From NCBI GenBank assembly GCA_021774265.1, contig JAJFJG010000167.1, positions 1-33,121 of the forward strand: 33,121 nucleotides of DNA. The letters run 5' to 3'. Positions 7,908 through 15,184 of the stretch are shown here, piece after piece. The notes beneath the pieces were generated by a model, which saw only the letters and a program-made list of their open reading frames with translations, was not told the DNA's origin and searched no databases. The stretch's first letter is position 1. Every line of letters begins with the position of its first letter. Position numbers and translations under genes: made by a program. This DNA is from Nitrosomonas sp. Its GTDB lineage: Bacteria > Pseudomonadota > Gammaproteobacteria > Burkholderiales > Nitrosomonadaceae.

Positions 7908-10900
7908 ATTCAAAAATTAGCTCAATTAACTGCTTTTCAGTCTTATAATTATCCTTGAACGCTTTTACATTCTAGAAGCGCCATGCTGCGCCCACGTAGA
8001 TACCACGGGGAATAGTTGTTGGAACCGAAGGAATAAAATCAGATACAATTTCTCTATGATTTTCACTCAGCAGATTCTGTCCAACGAGGAATAATTCAAC
8101 ATTTTTGGTGGGTCTGAACGCTAGTTTGGTATCCATGGTGACGTAACTGGGAATATTATAGAGATCTATGCTGCTCACATAACGCAGCCACAGATTAAGC
8201 TGTATTTTTTCTGAAAAATCGTAGTTTGAGCGAAATGAAACTTGATGTTGGGGGCTTACCTTGTCAGCACTACCTGTAATAGCGTCAATTTGTTTAAACA
8301 CAGAATCGGAATTAATATTCATTTTAAGATAGCTGTAATTGCCCTGCAAACGCCATCTATCGTGGGGTCGCCAATCAGCGGATATTTCAATACCATAAGT
8401 ATGAGCTGAGGCTTTGTTTGTTATCATTACTGGCAGTAACAAGTGAGGTGAAAGGCCGGACTGAAAAGAGGGTTGCCCAGAAGATAGGTCGCGTAACTGA
8501 CTGTAATCATTAAAGAAAGAAGTGATGTCAGCCGATGCTCGTGGCGAAAACTGATGACGGTATCCCAATTCATAGGCGATTAATTTTTCAGCATTAAAGT
8601 TTGATGACCCGCTCAATTGAGCGAGAATAGGGAATGGAAGTGTAGCGGATGATCCGGGAAGAGCCTTTAATGTTTGTGCATTAATCGTTACTTTATTCTC
8701 AGCCCGGGAAGGTGTACGCACAGCACGTGAAACAGATATCCAAACCGAATTTTGTTCATTTGGTGTCCACATTAAACGCGCATTCGGTTGAATTTCCAGA
8801 CCGGTAAAGTCATTGTGATCAAGCCGCATGCCCAAGGTAAAACGAAGGTGTTCAGGTATCAGAGTAATTTCATCACGAATGAACGCACTTGCAATATGAT
8901 TCGTTTGTTGGCGTGGACTGACTGAGATTAATTCTGTCTCAAACACTTTATTATAATATAGACGATAATTAGTACCCCAGGTTAAATTATGTCGTTCCAA
9001 AAAAGAAAAGCGATGCTGAAAATCAATATCAAAACTTTCTACCCTAAATTGGGCCGCCGTCAATAACCGATAGTCAGCGCGGTCATAATAGGTTTGTAGC
9101 GTAACCGCAGAGTTCTCTGAGTATGTCCGATCCCAACGCAGGCGTATATTTCCACCTGCATTATGCCCTCTAGCAGTTTCAGCCAGAATAATTGGCGCAC
9201 CCAATTGGGTTATGTCGACCCTGTCTCCAATTGAATTGTAAAATAAATCACCCTGTAGTGTTAATTGATCAATCCCGCGGGTATGGTCCAGTCTGAAACC
9301 ACCTCTGGCATTGTGCCAGGCATCGTTAGCGTTTTCTCCCGAGATTGATGTCATATTTTCTCTGGTGAAACCTTTTGCATAAACACGATAGGGTGTACTG
9401 TTATTGATTTTTCCACCGTAGCGCGCACCAAAAAAACCATGCTCAAAACTACCGCCACCCGCTGTAAGAAATAGGCCCTGTGTTTCAGCAGCTTTCTTGG
9501 TGATGACATTAATGACGCCGTTGACTGCATTCGCTCCCCACACGGCCGCACTGGGACCGCGTATCACTTCAATACGATCGATATCTTCCATCAGTGTGTC
9601 AAGTTGTTCCCACTGCACACCCGAAAAGAGTGGGTTATACACGCTGCGACCATCTATCAGAACCTGCAACTTGTTGGCAGTACGTCCATTGAAACCACGT
9701 ATACTGACAGCCCATTTGTCAGTACCTATGCGTGCGACTTGCACGCCGGGTGCCATCCTTAATGCTTCTGGAATACTGATTGCGCCAGAGCGGCGAATAT
9801 CGTCCTGCGTAATAACAAAAACAGCAGAAGCCACTTCAGAGATTTTTTGTGAACGCCTCGACACTGAGGTCACCTCTACATTCATCAATTCTTCAAGGCT
9901 CATATCAATCAGTGCGTTTGTGCTAACTTGATTGGCATTACCATAAGTACCAGTTGCGCTGGCAATGCTTGAAATGACTGGGATTACCATTGGTGTAATT
10001 ATTTTTACAAGTAACAATGTGTTTATATAATTAATTCTCATAAGTATCTACATTCAAAAATTAGCTCAATAAACTGCTTCTCAGTCTTGTAATTACCCTA
10101 GAAAGATTTTACATTCTAGAAGCGCCATGCTGCGCCCACATAGATACCACGGGGAATAGTTGTTGGAACCGAAGGAATAAAATCAGATACAATTTCTCTA
10201 TGATTTTCACTCAGCAGATTCTGCCCAACCAGGAATAATTCAACATTTTTGGTGGGTCTGAACGCTAGTTTGGTATCCATGGTGACGTAACTGGGAATAT
10301 TGTAGAGATCTACGCTGCTCACATAACGCAGCCACAGATTAAGCTGTATTTTTTCTGAAAAATCATAGTTTGAGCGAAATGAAACTTGATGGTGGGGACT
10401 CACCTTGTCAGCACTACCTGTAGTAGCGTCAATTTGTTTAAACGCTGAATCGGAATTAATATTCATTTCAAGATAACTGTAGTTGCCCTGCAAACGCCAT
10501 CTATTGTGAGGTCGCCAATCAGCGGATATTTCGATACCATAAGTATGAGCTGTAGCTTCGTTTGTTAACATTATTGGCAATAACAAATGCGGTGAAAGTC
10601 CTGACTGAAAAGATGGCAGTCCAGGGGACAGGTCACGTAATTGACTATAATCATTATAGAAGGCGGCAATGTCAGCAGATGCCCGTGGCGAAAACTGATG
10701 ACGAAACCCCAGTTCATAGGCTATCAATTTTTCAGCATTAAAGCTTGATGAGCCCACAGCCTGCACCAGAACTGGAGAGGAAGCTGAGGGTGGAGCGCCA
10801 GGAATTGCGCTTAACGTTCGCACATTTACTTGGGAATCATTCTCAGATCTGCCAGGCGTGCGCACAGCACGTGAAACAGACATCCATACCGAATTTTGTC

Positions 10901-12185
10901 CATTTGGCGTCCATATTAAACGTGCATTGGGTTGAATTTCTAGGCCGGTAAAATCATTATGATCAAGTCGCGTGCCCAGTGTAAATCGGAGATATTCAGG
11001 TATCAGAGTAATTTCATCACGCAGATAAATACTTGCAAGATGATTAGTTTGTTGGCGTGGTCTGAATGAAGCTAATTCTGTATCAAATACTTTATTATGA
11101 TACAAACGATAGTTAGCGCCCCAGATTAGATCATGCCGATCCAGAAAGGAAAAACGATGCTGAAAATCAATATCAAAGCTTTCCGTATTATCGCTAAACC
11201 CTGTCAATAACCGCTGATCATTACGGTCATAGTATGTTTGTAACATAATGGCAGATTTCTCAGAGTAAATTCGATCCCAGCGCAGACGTATATTACCCCC
11301 TAAAGTATCTCCTCTTGCAACCGAAGCTTGTATAATAGGTGCGCTCAATACTGATTTATCCAGACTGCTGCCATGTGAATTGTAAAAGAGATCACCCTGC
11401 AATGTTAATTGATCAATTCCTCGAGTATGCTCCAGTCTGAAGCCACCCCTAGCATTGTGCCAATCATCGTTAGCACTTTCGCCAGAAATTACTGTTGTCA
11501 TGCTATCTCTGGTGAAACCTTTTACATAAACACGATAAGGTGTGTTGTTATTAATTTTTCCACCGTAACGCGCACCAAAAAAACCATGCTCGAAACTACC
11601 ACCACCCGCAGTAAGAAATAGACCTTGCGTTTCAGCAGCTTTCTTGGTGATAATATTAATGACACCGTTGACTGCATTCGCGCCCCACACAGCCGCACTG
11701 GAGCCACGTATCACTTCAATACGATCGATATCTTCCATGAGCGTGTCTAGTTGTTCCCACTGCACACCAGCCATGAGCGGGTTGTAAACGCTGCGACCAT
11801 CAACCAGCACTTGTAACTTGTTGGCAAGGCGGCCATTGAAACCACGTATGCTAATAGCCCATTTATCAGTTCCCATGCGTGCGACTTGCACGCCCGGCGC
11901 CATCCTTAATGCTTCAGGAATACTGGTTGCACCGGATCGGCGTATATCGTCTTGCGTGATAACAAAAGCAGCCGAGGCTACTTCAGAGATTTTTTGTGAG
12001 CGCCTGGATACTGTGGTTACCTCAATATTCATCAGCTCTTCGATGCTCATATCCATCAGTGCATTTGTGCTATCTTGATCAGCATTGCTATAAATATTAG
12101 CTGCGCTGGAAATGTTTGCTGTGCATGTACCTAGCATTACTGCAATGAGATTAATTAATAATGATTTGCTTATAGGACGCATTGT
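7908..12185 (-). repeat. Tandem duplication of a TonB-receptor unit, period 2144 bp
   Basis: The block from 7908 recurs at 10052. The stop codons (7972 and 10116) are also exactly 2144 bp apart. The repeat includes about 60 bases of 3' flank (ATTCAAAAATTAGCTCAAT in both). Near the 3' ends of the genes the copies are almost identical: about three differences in the first 120 bases inside the stop. The segments coding extracellular loops have diverged strongly. This looks like an old tandem duplication with later gene conversion at the C-terminal end. Confidence 0.9.
7972..10041 (-). CDS. TonB-dependent outer-membrane receptor (downstream copy)
   Basis: This 689-residue protein has a hydrophobic signal peptide (about 1-29) and then a TonB-box-like stretch within EVTSVSRRSQ. 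A plug domain follows (about 65-170), with the usual IPEALRMAPGVQVARI, IRGFNG, LIDGRSVYNP and IEVIRGPSAAVWGANAVNGVINVITK. The rest is a 22-strand barrel ending in YVGAAWRF with a terminal Phe for BAM recognition. Receptors of this class import ferric siderophores, cobalamin or other scarce ligands using TonB-ExbBD energy, and the ligand cannot be told here. It is paralogous to the upstream gene, 74 bp away. The two differ most at about residues 270-293 and 447-477, probably surface loops, and are nearly identical over the last 89 residues (one substitution). It probably shares a transcript with the upstream copy. Confidence 0.93.
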   Translation of the reverse strand: MRINYINTLLLVKIITPMVIPVISSIASATGTYGNANQVSTNALIDMSLEELMNVEVTSVSRRSQKISEVASAVFVITQDDIRRSGAISIPEALRMAPGVQVARIGTDKWAVSIRGFNGRTANKLQVLIDGRSVYNPLFSGVQWEQLDTLMEDIDRIEVIRGPSAAVWGANAVNGVINVITKKAAETQGLFLTAGGGSFEHGFFGARYGGKINNSTPYRVYAKGFTRENMTSISGENANDAWHNARGGFRLDHTRGIDQLTLQGDLFYNSIGDRVDITQLGAPIILAETARGHNAGGNIRLRWDRTYSENSAVTLQTYYDRADYRLLTAAQFRVESFDIDFQHRFSFLERHNLTWGTNYRLYYNKVFETELISVSPRQQTNHIASAFIRDEITLIPEHLRFTLGMRLDHNDFTGLEIQPNARLMWTPNEQNSVWISVSRAVRTPSRAENKVTINAQTLKALPGSSATLPFPILAQLSGSSNFNAEKLIAYELGYRHQFSPRASADITSFFNDYSQLRDLSSGQPSFQSGLSPHLLLPVMITNKASAHTYGIEISADWRPHDRWRLQGNYSYLKMNINSDSVFKQIDAITGSADKVSPQHQVSFRSNYDFSEKIQLNLWLRYVSSIDLYNIPSYVTMDTKLAFRPTKNVELFLVGQNLLSENHREIVSDFIPSVPTTIPRGIYVGAAWRF

Positions 12186-12188
12186 CAT
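10116..12188 (-). CDS. TonB-dependent outer-membrane receptor (upstream copy)
   Basis: The product is about 690 residues, with the same layout as its neighbour. A signal peptide ends near the AANIYS segment, then come the TonB-box-like IEVTTVSRRSQ, a plug domain containing IRGFNG, LVDGRSVYNP and IEVIRGSSAAVWGANAVNGVINIITK, and a barrel ending in AAWRF. The ATG at 12188 is chosen because its A is the last base of the preceding gene's TGA (TGATG overlap), which implies translational coupling. A TTG one codon earlier and an ATG two codons later are also possible. The loop segments around residues 270-295 and 450-480 differ from the paralogue in both sequence and charge, so the two receptors may bind different ligands. 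No Fur-like site is evident upstream. Confidence 0.93.
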   Translation of the reverse strand: MTMRPISKSLLINLIAVMLGTCTANISSAANIYSNADQDSTNALMDMSIEELMNIEVTTVSRRSQKISEVASAAFVITQDDIRRSGATSIPEALRMAPGVQVARMGTDKWAISIRGFNGRLANKLQVLVDGRSVYNPLMAGVQWEQLDTLMEDIDRIEVIRGSSAAVWGANAVNGVINIITKKAAETQGLFLTAGGGSFEHGFFGARYGGKINNNTPYRVYVKGFTRDSMTTVISGESANDDWHNARGGFRLEHTRGIDQLTLQGDLFYNSHGSSLDKSVLSAPIIQASVARGDTLGGNIRLRWDRIYSEKSAIMLQTYYDRNDQRLLTGFSDNTESFDIDFQHRFSFLDRHDLIWGANYRLYHNKVFDTELASFRPRQQTNHLASIYLRDEITLIPEYLRFTLGTRLDHNDFTGLEIQPNARLIWTPNGQNSVWMSVSRAVRTPGRSENDSQVNVRTLSAIPGAPPSASSPVLVQAVGSSSFNAEKLIAYELGFRHQFSPRASADIAAFYNDYSQLRDLSPGLPSFQSGLSPHLLLPIMLTNEATAHTYGIEISADWRPHNRWRLQGNYSYLEMNINSDSAFKQIDATTGSADKVSPHHQVSFRSNYDFSEKIQLNLWLRYVSSVDLYNIPSYVTMDTKLAFRPTKNVELFLVGQNLLSENHREIVSDFIPSVPTTIPRGIYVGAAWRF

Positions 12189-12616
12189 CAATACATTTTG
12201 GTAACGAGTTGCAATAATCTTGCATTAGTATCCAGCCCGACAGTACCACTACTGAGCAAGGAATTTCTTCTCTGGCTATAAGCAATCCCAGCTGAAAGAT
12301 AATTAATGAGTGTTAAATTTTTCTCCCAAACACTCCGAAGCACATAAGCACCAGTATTATTTCGGCTTATATCTGCATAAATATATAATTCTGGGTAGTG
12401 CCGGAACAACCATGGTTCGTTGTTTTGTGTGGCCTGATGACTTGGTAAAATTTCAAGATAAGTTTGTTCAGTCCAGTTGAGCAAAGTTTCGGCATCATCA
12501 GCAGTACGACTAATAAATAAATGAGTATTGATGAGTAGAACTACTATGCAAGTATGTAAAATTATTTGCCTATTCTGTTTCACATTAATGTCTTCAGGTT
12601 GATTTAACGCATTCAT
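12188..12616 (-). CDS. Small exported or membrane-anchored protein coupled to the TonB receptor gene
   Basis: The 142-residue product has one hydrophobic segment near the N-terminus (IILHTCIVVLLINTHLFI). It is followed by DDAETLLNWTEQTYLEILPSHQ and PWLFRHYPELYIYADI. I recognise that block as a recurring domain of unknown function (LLNWAEQ...P...YRYYP...YAGV type) found in exported proteins of several proteobacteria. After about residue 100 the sequence no longer follows that pattern and I cannot assign it. ATG at 12616 is preferred over an upstream TTG at 12622. The stop overlaps the start of the first receptor gene (TGATG), so the three genes on this strand probably form one operon. A periplasmic accessory role for the receptors is only inferred from that coupling. 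Confidence 0.65.
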   Translation of the reverse strand: MNALNQPEDINVKQNRQIILHTCIVVLLINTHLFISRTADDAETLLNWTEQTYLEILPSHQATQNNEPWLFRHYPELYIYADISRNNTGAYVLRSVWEKNLTLINYLSAGIAYSQRRNSLLSSGTVGLDTNARLLQLVTKMY

Positions 12617-12700
12617 ACTCAAGGTTTTTATAGCTCAAATGGCGACGGGGGCATCGTGTAGACTGGTGTCTCTGCACATTTAACTAAGGACGTTAAATCC

Positions 12701-12877
12701 ATGTTTTTGTATCGAAACAATAAAGTAACGTCGCATGCATCAACCATTAGTTCGAAAAAGATTCCTATTGATCTTTTTGCTAGCTCTGTTCAAAAAATGT
12801 TATCCAATGGCAAAGTTCATTGGGAATACGTTTATATCCTTTTGTGTTCATCTCGGCCTTCAGAAGTGAAATTTTAA
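12701..12877 (+). CDS. Small ORF of 58 codons, unrecognised
   Basis: The frame opens at ATG 12701, 10 bases after AAGGA (12686-12690), and ends in TAA. The product (MFLYRNNKVTSHASTISSKK..., ending SRPSEVKF) is basic and hydrophilic at the start, with a short hydrophobic stretch EYVYILLCSS near the end. I recognise no family. Given the insertion-sequence debris nearby it could be the 5' stub of a lost transposase or regulator gene, or not a gene at all. Support is the ribosome site only. Confidence 0.25.
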   Translation: MFLYRNNKVTSHASTISSKKIPIDLFASSVQKMLSNGKVHWEYVYILLCSSRPSEVKF

Positions 12878-13255
12878 AATTCTTTCCATAGAGCGCTTCC
12901 TTAAATAATTTTTATGCCACTATTTCAAATACTTTTTAGTACTAACTATTTTTATGCAGACCATTCATTTAACGTACTAGCTTTTTTCTTCTAAGGTTCT
13001 GGCACTCTAAAATCTAGCGCCCAGTATAAATACGTATAAATTGAAACTACATATTCGCATTTTTTTATAGGAACTAATGCTGGATTAAGCTGATTACAAG
13101 CGTGTATTTAAAACTATTGAAAAAAACTGGGTACTACCAGACTAAAAATTATGAAGGGTAATCATGGAATGAATAACTCAGTAACTCTTTAATAAACGTT
13201 ATAGATTTCCATCCAAAACCATTCGACATGCAGCGTAGTCTATTATCGATTTACT

Positions 13256-13290
13256 AAAAACATCTTTGGGGTCAAAGGTGTTTTATTTTG
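13256..13290 (+). terminator. Intrinsic terminator-like hairpin
   Basis: AAAACATCTTT (13257-13267) pairs with AAAGGTGTTTT (13274-13284), including one G-T pair, around a GGGGTC loop. The 3' arm runs into TTTTATTTTG, and the 5' arm starts with an A-run, so it could work in both directions. It sits about 35 bp before the dead IS1595 copy. The transcript it would end is unclear. Confidence 0.5.
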
Positions 13291-13323
13291 ATAAACAGCG
13301 TTGGTTGAGTGTGCCTAAAATAT

Positions 13324-14013
13324 GGGGCTGCTTTAGATAAGTAAAATAATCTAGGATGGTGTCATTAGAAAAAGTAGTCTCAGTAAATACAAACAAAGCC
13401 GCTTAATAAAGATTTTTGTAGCGGAACCAACTGCTCGAACAGCATCGTCTTTGGTAGGTGTAAATAAGACAATGGCAAGCTATTATTTTCAGCGGTTTCA
13501 CCAGTTGATATATGACCATAACGCATATCTTGAATTATTAGAAGATGAAGTGGAGGTCGATAAAAATAATTTTGATGGTAAATGTAAAGGAAAACGTGGT
13601 CGTGGAGCATCAGATAATGTCCCTGTAATTGACCTGTTAAAGCGTAATGGCAAGGTGTTTAGTGTGATTATCCTAGATGCTAAGACAAACACATTAATGC
13701 CAATTATTAGGCAACAGGTGAAACCTGATAGTATTGTTTATACTGATACGTGGAGAGGTTATAACGCGCTAGACATATCAGAATTTAAGTACTATCGAAT
13801 TAATCATTCAAAGTTGTTTGCTAACTAAACAAGTCACATCAATGGTATAAAGAATTTTTATAATCAAGTAAAGCGGCATATGTGCAAATTTAATGGTGTT
13901 CCACGCGGCCATTTTTATTTTTTTAAAGGGATATGAATGGCATATTAATAACAGCAACCAAAAAGATAAGTTCAGACAGTTAAATCAATTGGCTAGTTAA
14001 CTGGGACAGCCCC
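13324..14013 (+). mobile_element. Degenerate IS1595-type insertion sequence, 690 bp
   Basis: The left end GGGGCTGCTTTAGATAAGTA and the right end ...ACTGGGACAGCCCC form terminal inverted repeats matching over GGGGCTG and partly beyond. The internal sequence aligns with the copy at 1-423 (for example TCTAGGATGGTGTCAT just before the transposase). The flanking 8-mers TAAAATAT and AAACTTAT agree at five of eight positions, so a target duplication is at best decayed. It is oriented opposite to the left-edge copy. Confidence 0.85.
13364..14000 (+). pseudogene. IS1595-family transposase, dead copy
   Basis: The position of the start codon in the left-edge copy (ATG) reads ATT here. The frame is otherwise open as IRKSSLSKYKQSRLIKIFVAE to VEVDKNNFDG (first catalytic Asp kept, neighbouring Glu-Ser changed to Lys-Asn), then VYTDTWRGYN with the second Asp. 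A TAA stop ends the frame at 13828 within SKLFAN. The rest survives after further frame changes as HINGIKNFYNQVKRHMCKFNG, then YEWHINNSN up to the right inverted repeat. Start loss, a stop and frameshifts make it non-functional. It could still be mobilised in trans by the left-edge copy if the ends remain recognisable. Confidence 0.88.
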
Positions 14014-14163
14014 AAACTTATTGCTTGCATGAAACGATAACTATGCTTTGATTTCAAGATGTGATGGTGTCGCATTAAGATAGAATAGCTACTATGATGA
14101 TATCTAGGAAAAAATAGGAAGGGGCGCATTGGGCGTTTACTTTAGCTCTATGACGGCGTAACC

Positions 14164-14201
14164 AAATAGGCTTCCGGCTTTGCTTGAAGCTATTTAATTT
14201 T
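14164..14201 (+). terminator. Hairpin with short T-run just before the 253-residue gene
   Basis: AAATAG (14164-14169) pairs with CTATTT (14190-14195), and CTTC pairs with GAAG inside it, with one bulged G. AATTTT follows. It lies 8 bases before the ATG at 14209, so it could end transcription from the IS side or fold in the leader of the downstream gene. Confidence 0.4.
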
Positions 14202-14208
14202 AAAAATT

Positions 14209-14970
14209 ATGATAAAAATCTATTGCTCAAACAACGTTAAGACAACTTACATGTTATGGATTATTCTAAGCCTGATTTCTGCTTCCACTCCCATTTCTGC
14301 AAGGTCATTAATCATAGATACAAAAGGTTATGTATCAGGTCAATTAAGTAGGGTTAGCCTTGATGCAAATCAAAGCGGTGCTTTTGGCAGAGTTTATATT
14401 GGTGAAATTTTACTTGGGCATGATAGCGCAACTTTTGTTAGTCTCGGCAATCAACCGCGCGGTCTAGTCGCTAATCCGTGGCGTTTTTGTTTTGAAAAAA
14501 ACGAATATGATGAGGTTGAAGACCTTATTGGTAATATTGTCATCCTTAAATTTAAAACACCTAGGAAAAGTTCATTACTTTCCTGCACCTCAGCGAATGA
14601 ATTAGTGGATGTCTACCCAGCCAATAATGATCAGATACTGGAACCTAGCCATGTAATTGGTGCCATACGCACGACAGATCCTCAAATTTCACATGGCGTA
14701 GAATTCGGCCGGGTAGTGAATGTTATAAAAAATAAAAATTTATTCAATATTTATTTCATGACAATACAAGTTGGAAGTGGTGGAAGCAAATTTCGGCATT
14801 TCATTATAGATGATACCGATTTGTTTTATTTTGCAATTCAAAGTTTGCAAACAGCTGCAATGGTGAAAGTGCACTATAGTGACCGTTTCTCAAGAAGGAA
14901 CCTTTTTGGGCTGAGTTCCATGTCATATGTATCGGAAATTGAAATGGTTAACCAGGGTAATATAGATTAA
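14209..14970 (+). CDS. Predicted secreted protein, unknown family
   Basis: The 253-residue product begins with a signal-peptide-like segment, MLWIILSLISASTPISARS (from Met15), with cleavage probably after about residue 31. The ATG at 14209 gives a longer n-region and has no clear ribosome site. An in-frame ATG at 14251 is an equally good candidate. The mature part is rich in short beta-like stretches (YVSGQLSRVSL, RVYIGEILLG, FRHFIIDD) and has two cysteines, CFEKN and LLSCTS, that could form a disulphide in the periplasm. I recognise no domain. It stands alone between the dead insertion sequence and the convergent tamB gene. Confidence 0.65.
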   Translation: MIKIYCSNNVKTTYMLWIILSLISASTPISARSLIIDTKGYVSGQLSRVSLDANQSGAFGRVYIGEILLGHDSATFVSLGNQPRGLVANPWRFCFEKNEYDEVEDLIGNIVILKFKTPRKSSLLSCTSANELVDVYPANNDQILEPSHVIGAIRTTDPQISHGVEFGRVVNVIKNKNLFNIYFMTIQVGSGGSKFRHFIIDDTDLFYFAIQSLQTAAMVKVHYSDRFSRRNLFGLSSMSYVSEIEMVNQGNID

Positions 14971-15147
14971 ATATGGACTGGGACAAAAGGTGTTTACTAT
15001 CGTATTTTGCAGAATTAGATTCGGAGACGTATAACTTAATTGTACGGTGCAAATTTTGGTGATGCATCATTCATAGCTTTAATAAGTAACTGCTATGCTA
15101 GCTGAGTTGCCTTTCAAATTCTATGAGTGTTATATCAGAAATTGTTG

Positions 15148-15182
15148 TAAGCAAATCACGTGAGTGATATACACATTGCTTA
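15148..15182. terminator. Hairpin just past the tamB stop codon
   Basis: TAAGCAA (15148-15154) pairs with TTGCTTA (15176-15182), and ATCAC pairs with GTGAT inside it around a GTGA loop. The structure begins 2 bases past the tamB stop. Neither side has a T-run, so its role as a terminator is uncertain. Confidence 0.35.
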
Positions 15183-15184
15183 TA

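Larger units (their letters stand above)
12617..13323. other. Gene-poor stretch with one small ORF and one terminator-like hairpin
   Basis: Between the receptor operon and the second IS1595 copy there is no recognisable gene. It holds a 58-codon ORF (12701-12877), a hairpin with T-run (13256-13290), and otherwise AT-rich sequence. The operon promoter for the minus-strand genes should lie at about 12620-12720, but I cannot point to convincing -35 and -10 boxes. Confidence 0.4.

Noticed and set aside
9497-9931. Plus-strand open frame of 144 codons opposite the receptor gene
   Set aside because: Mirror of the conserved plug-domain coding sequence; a similar shadow frame appears opposite the paralogue, as expected for antisense shadows.
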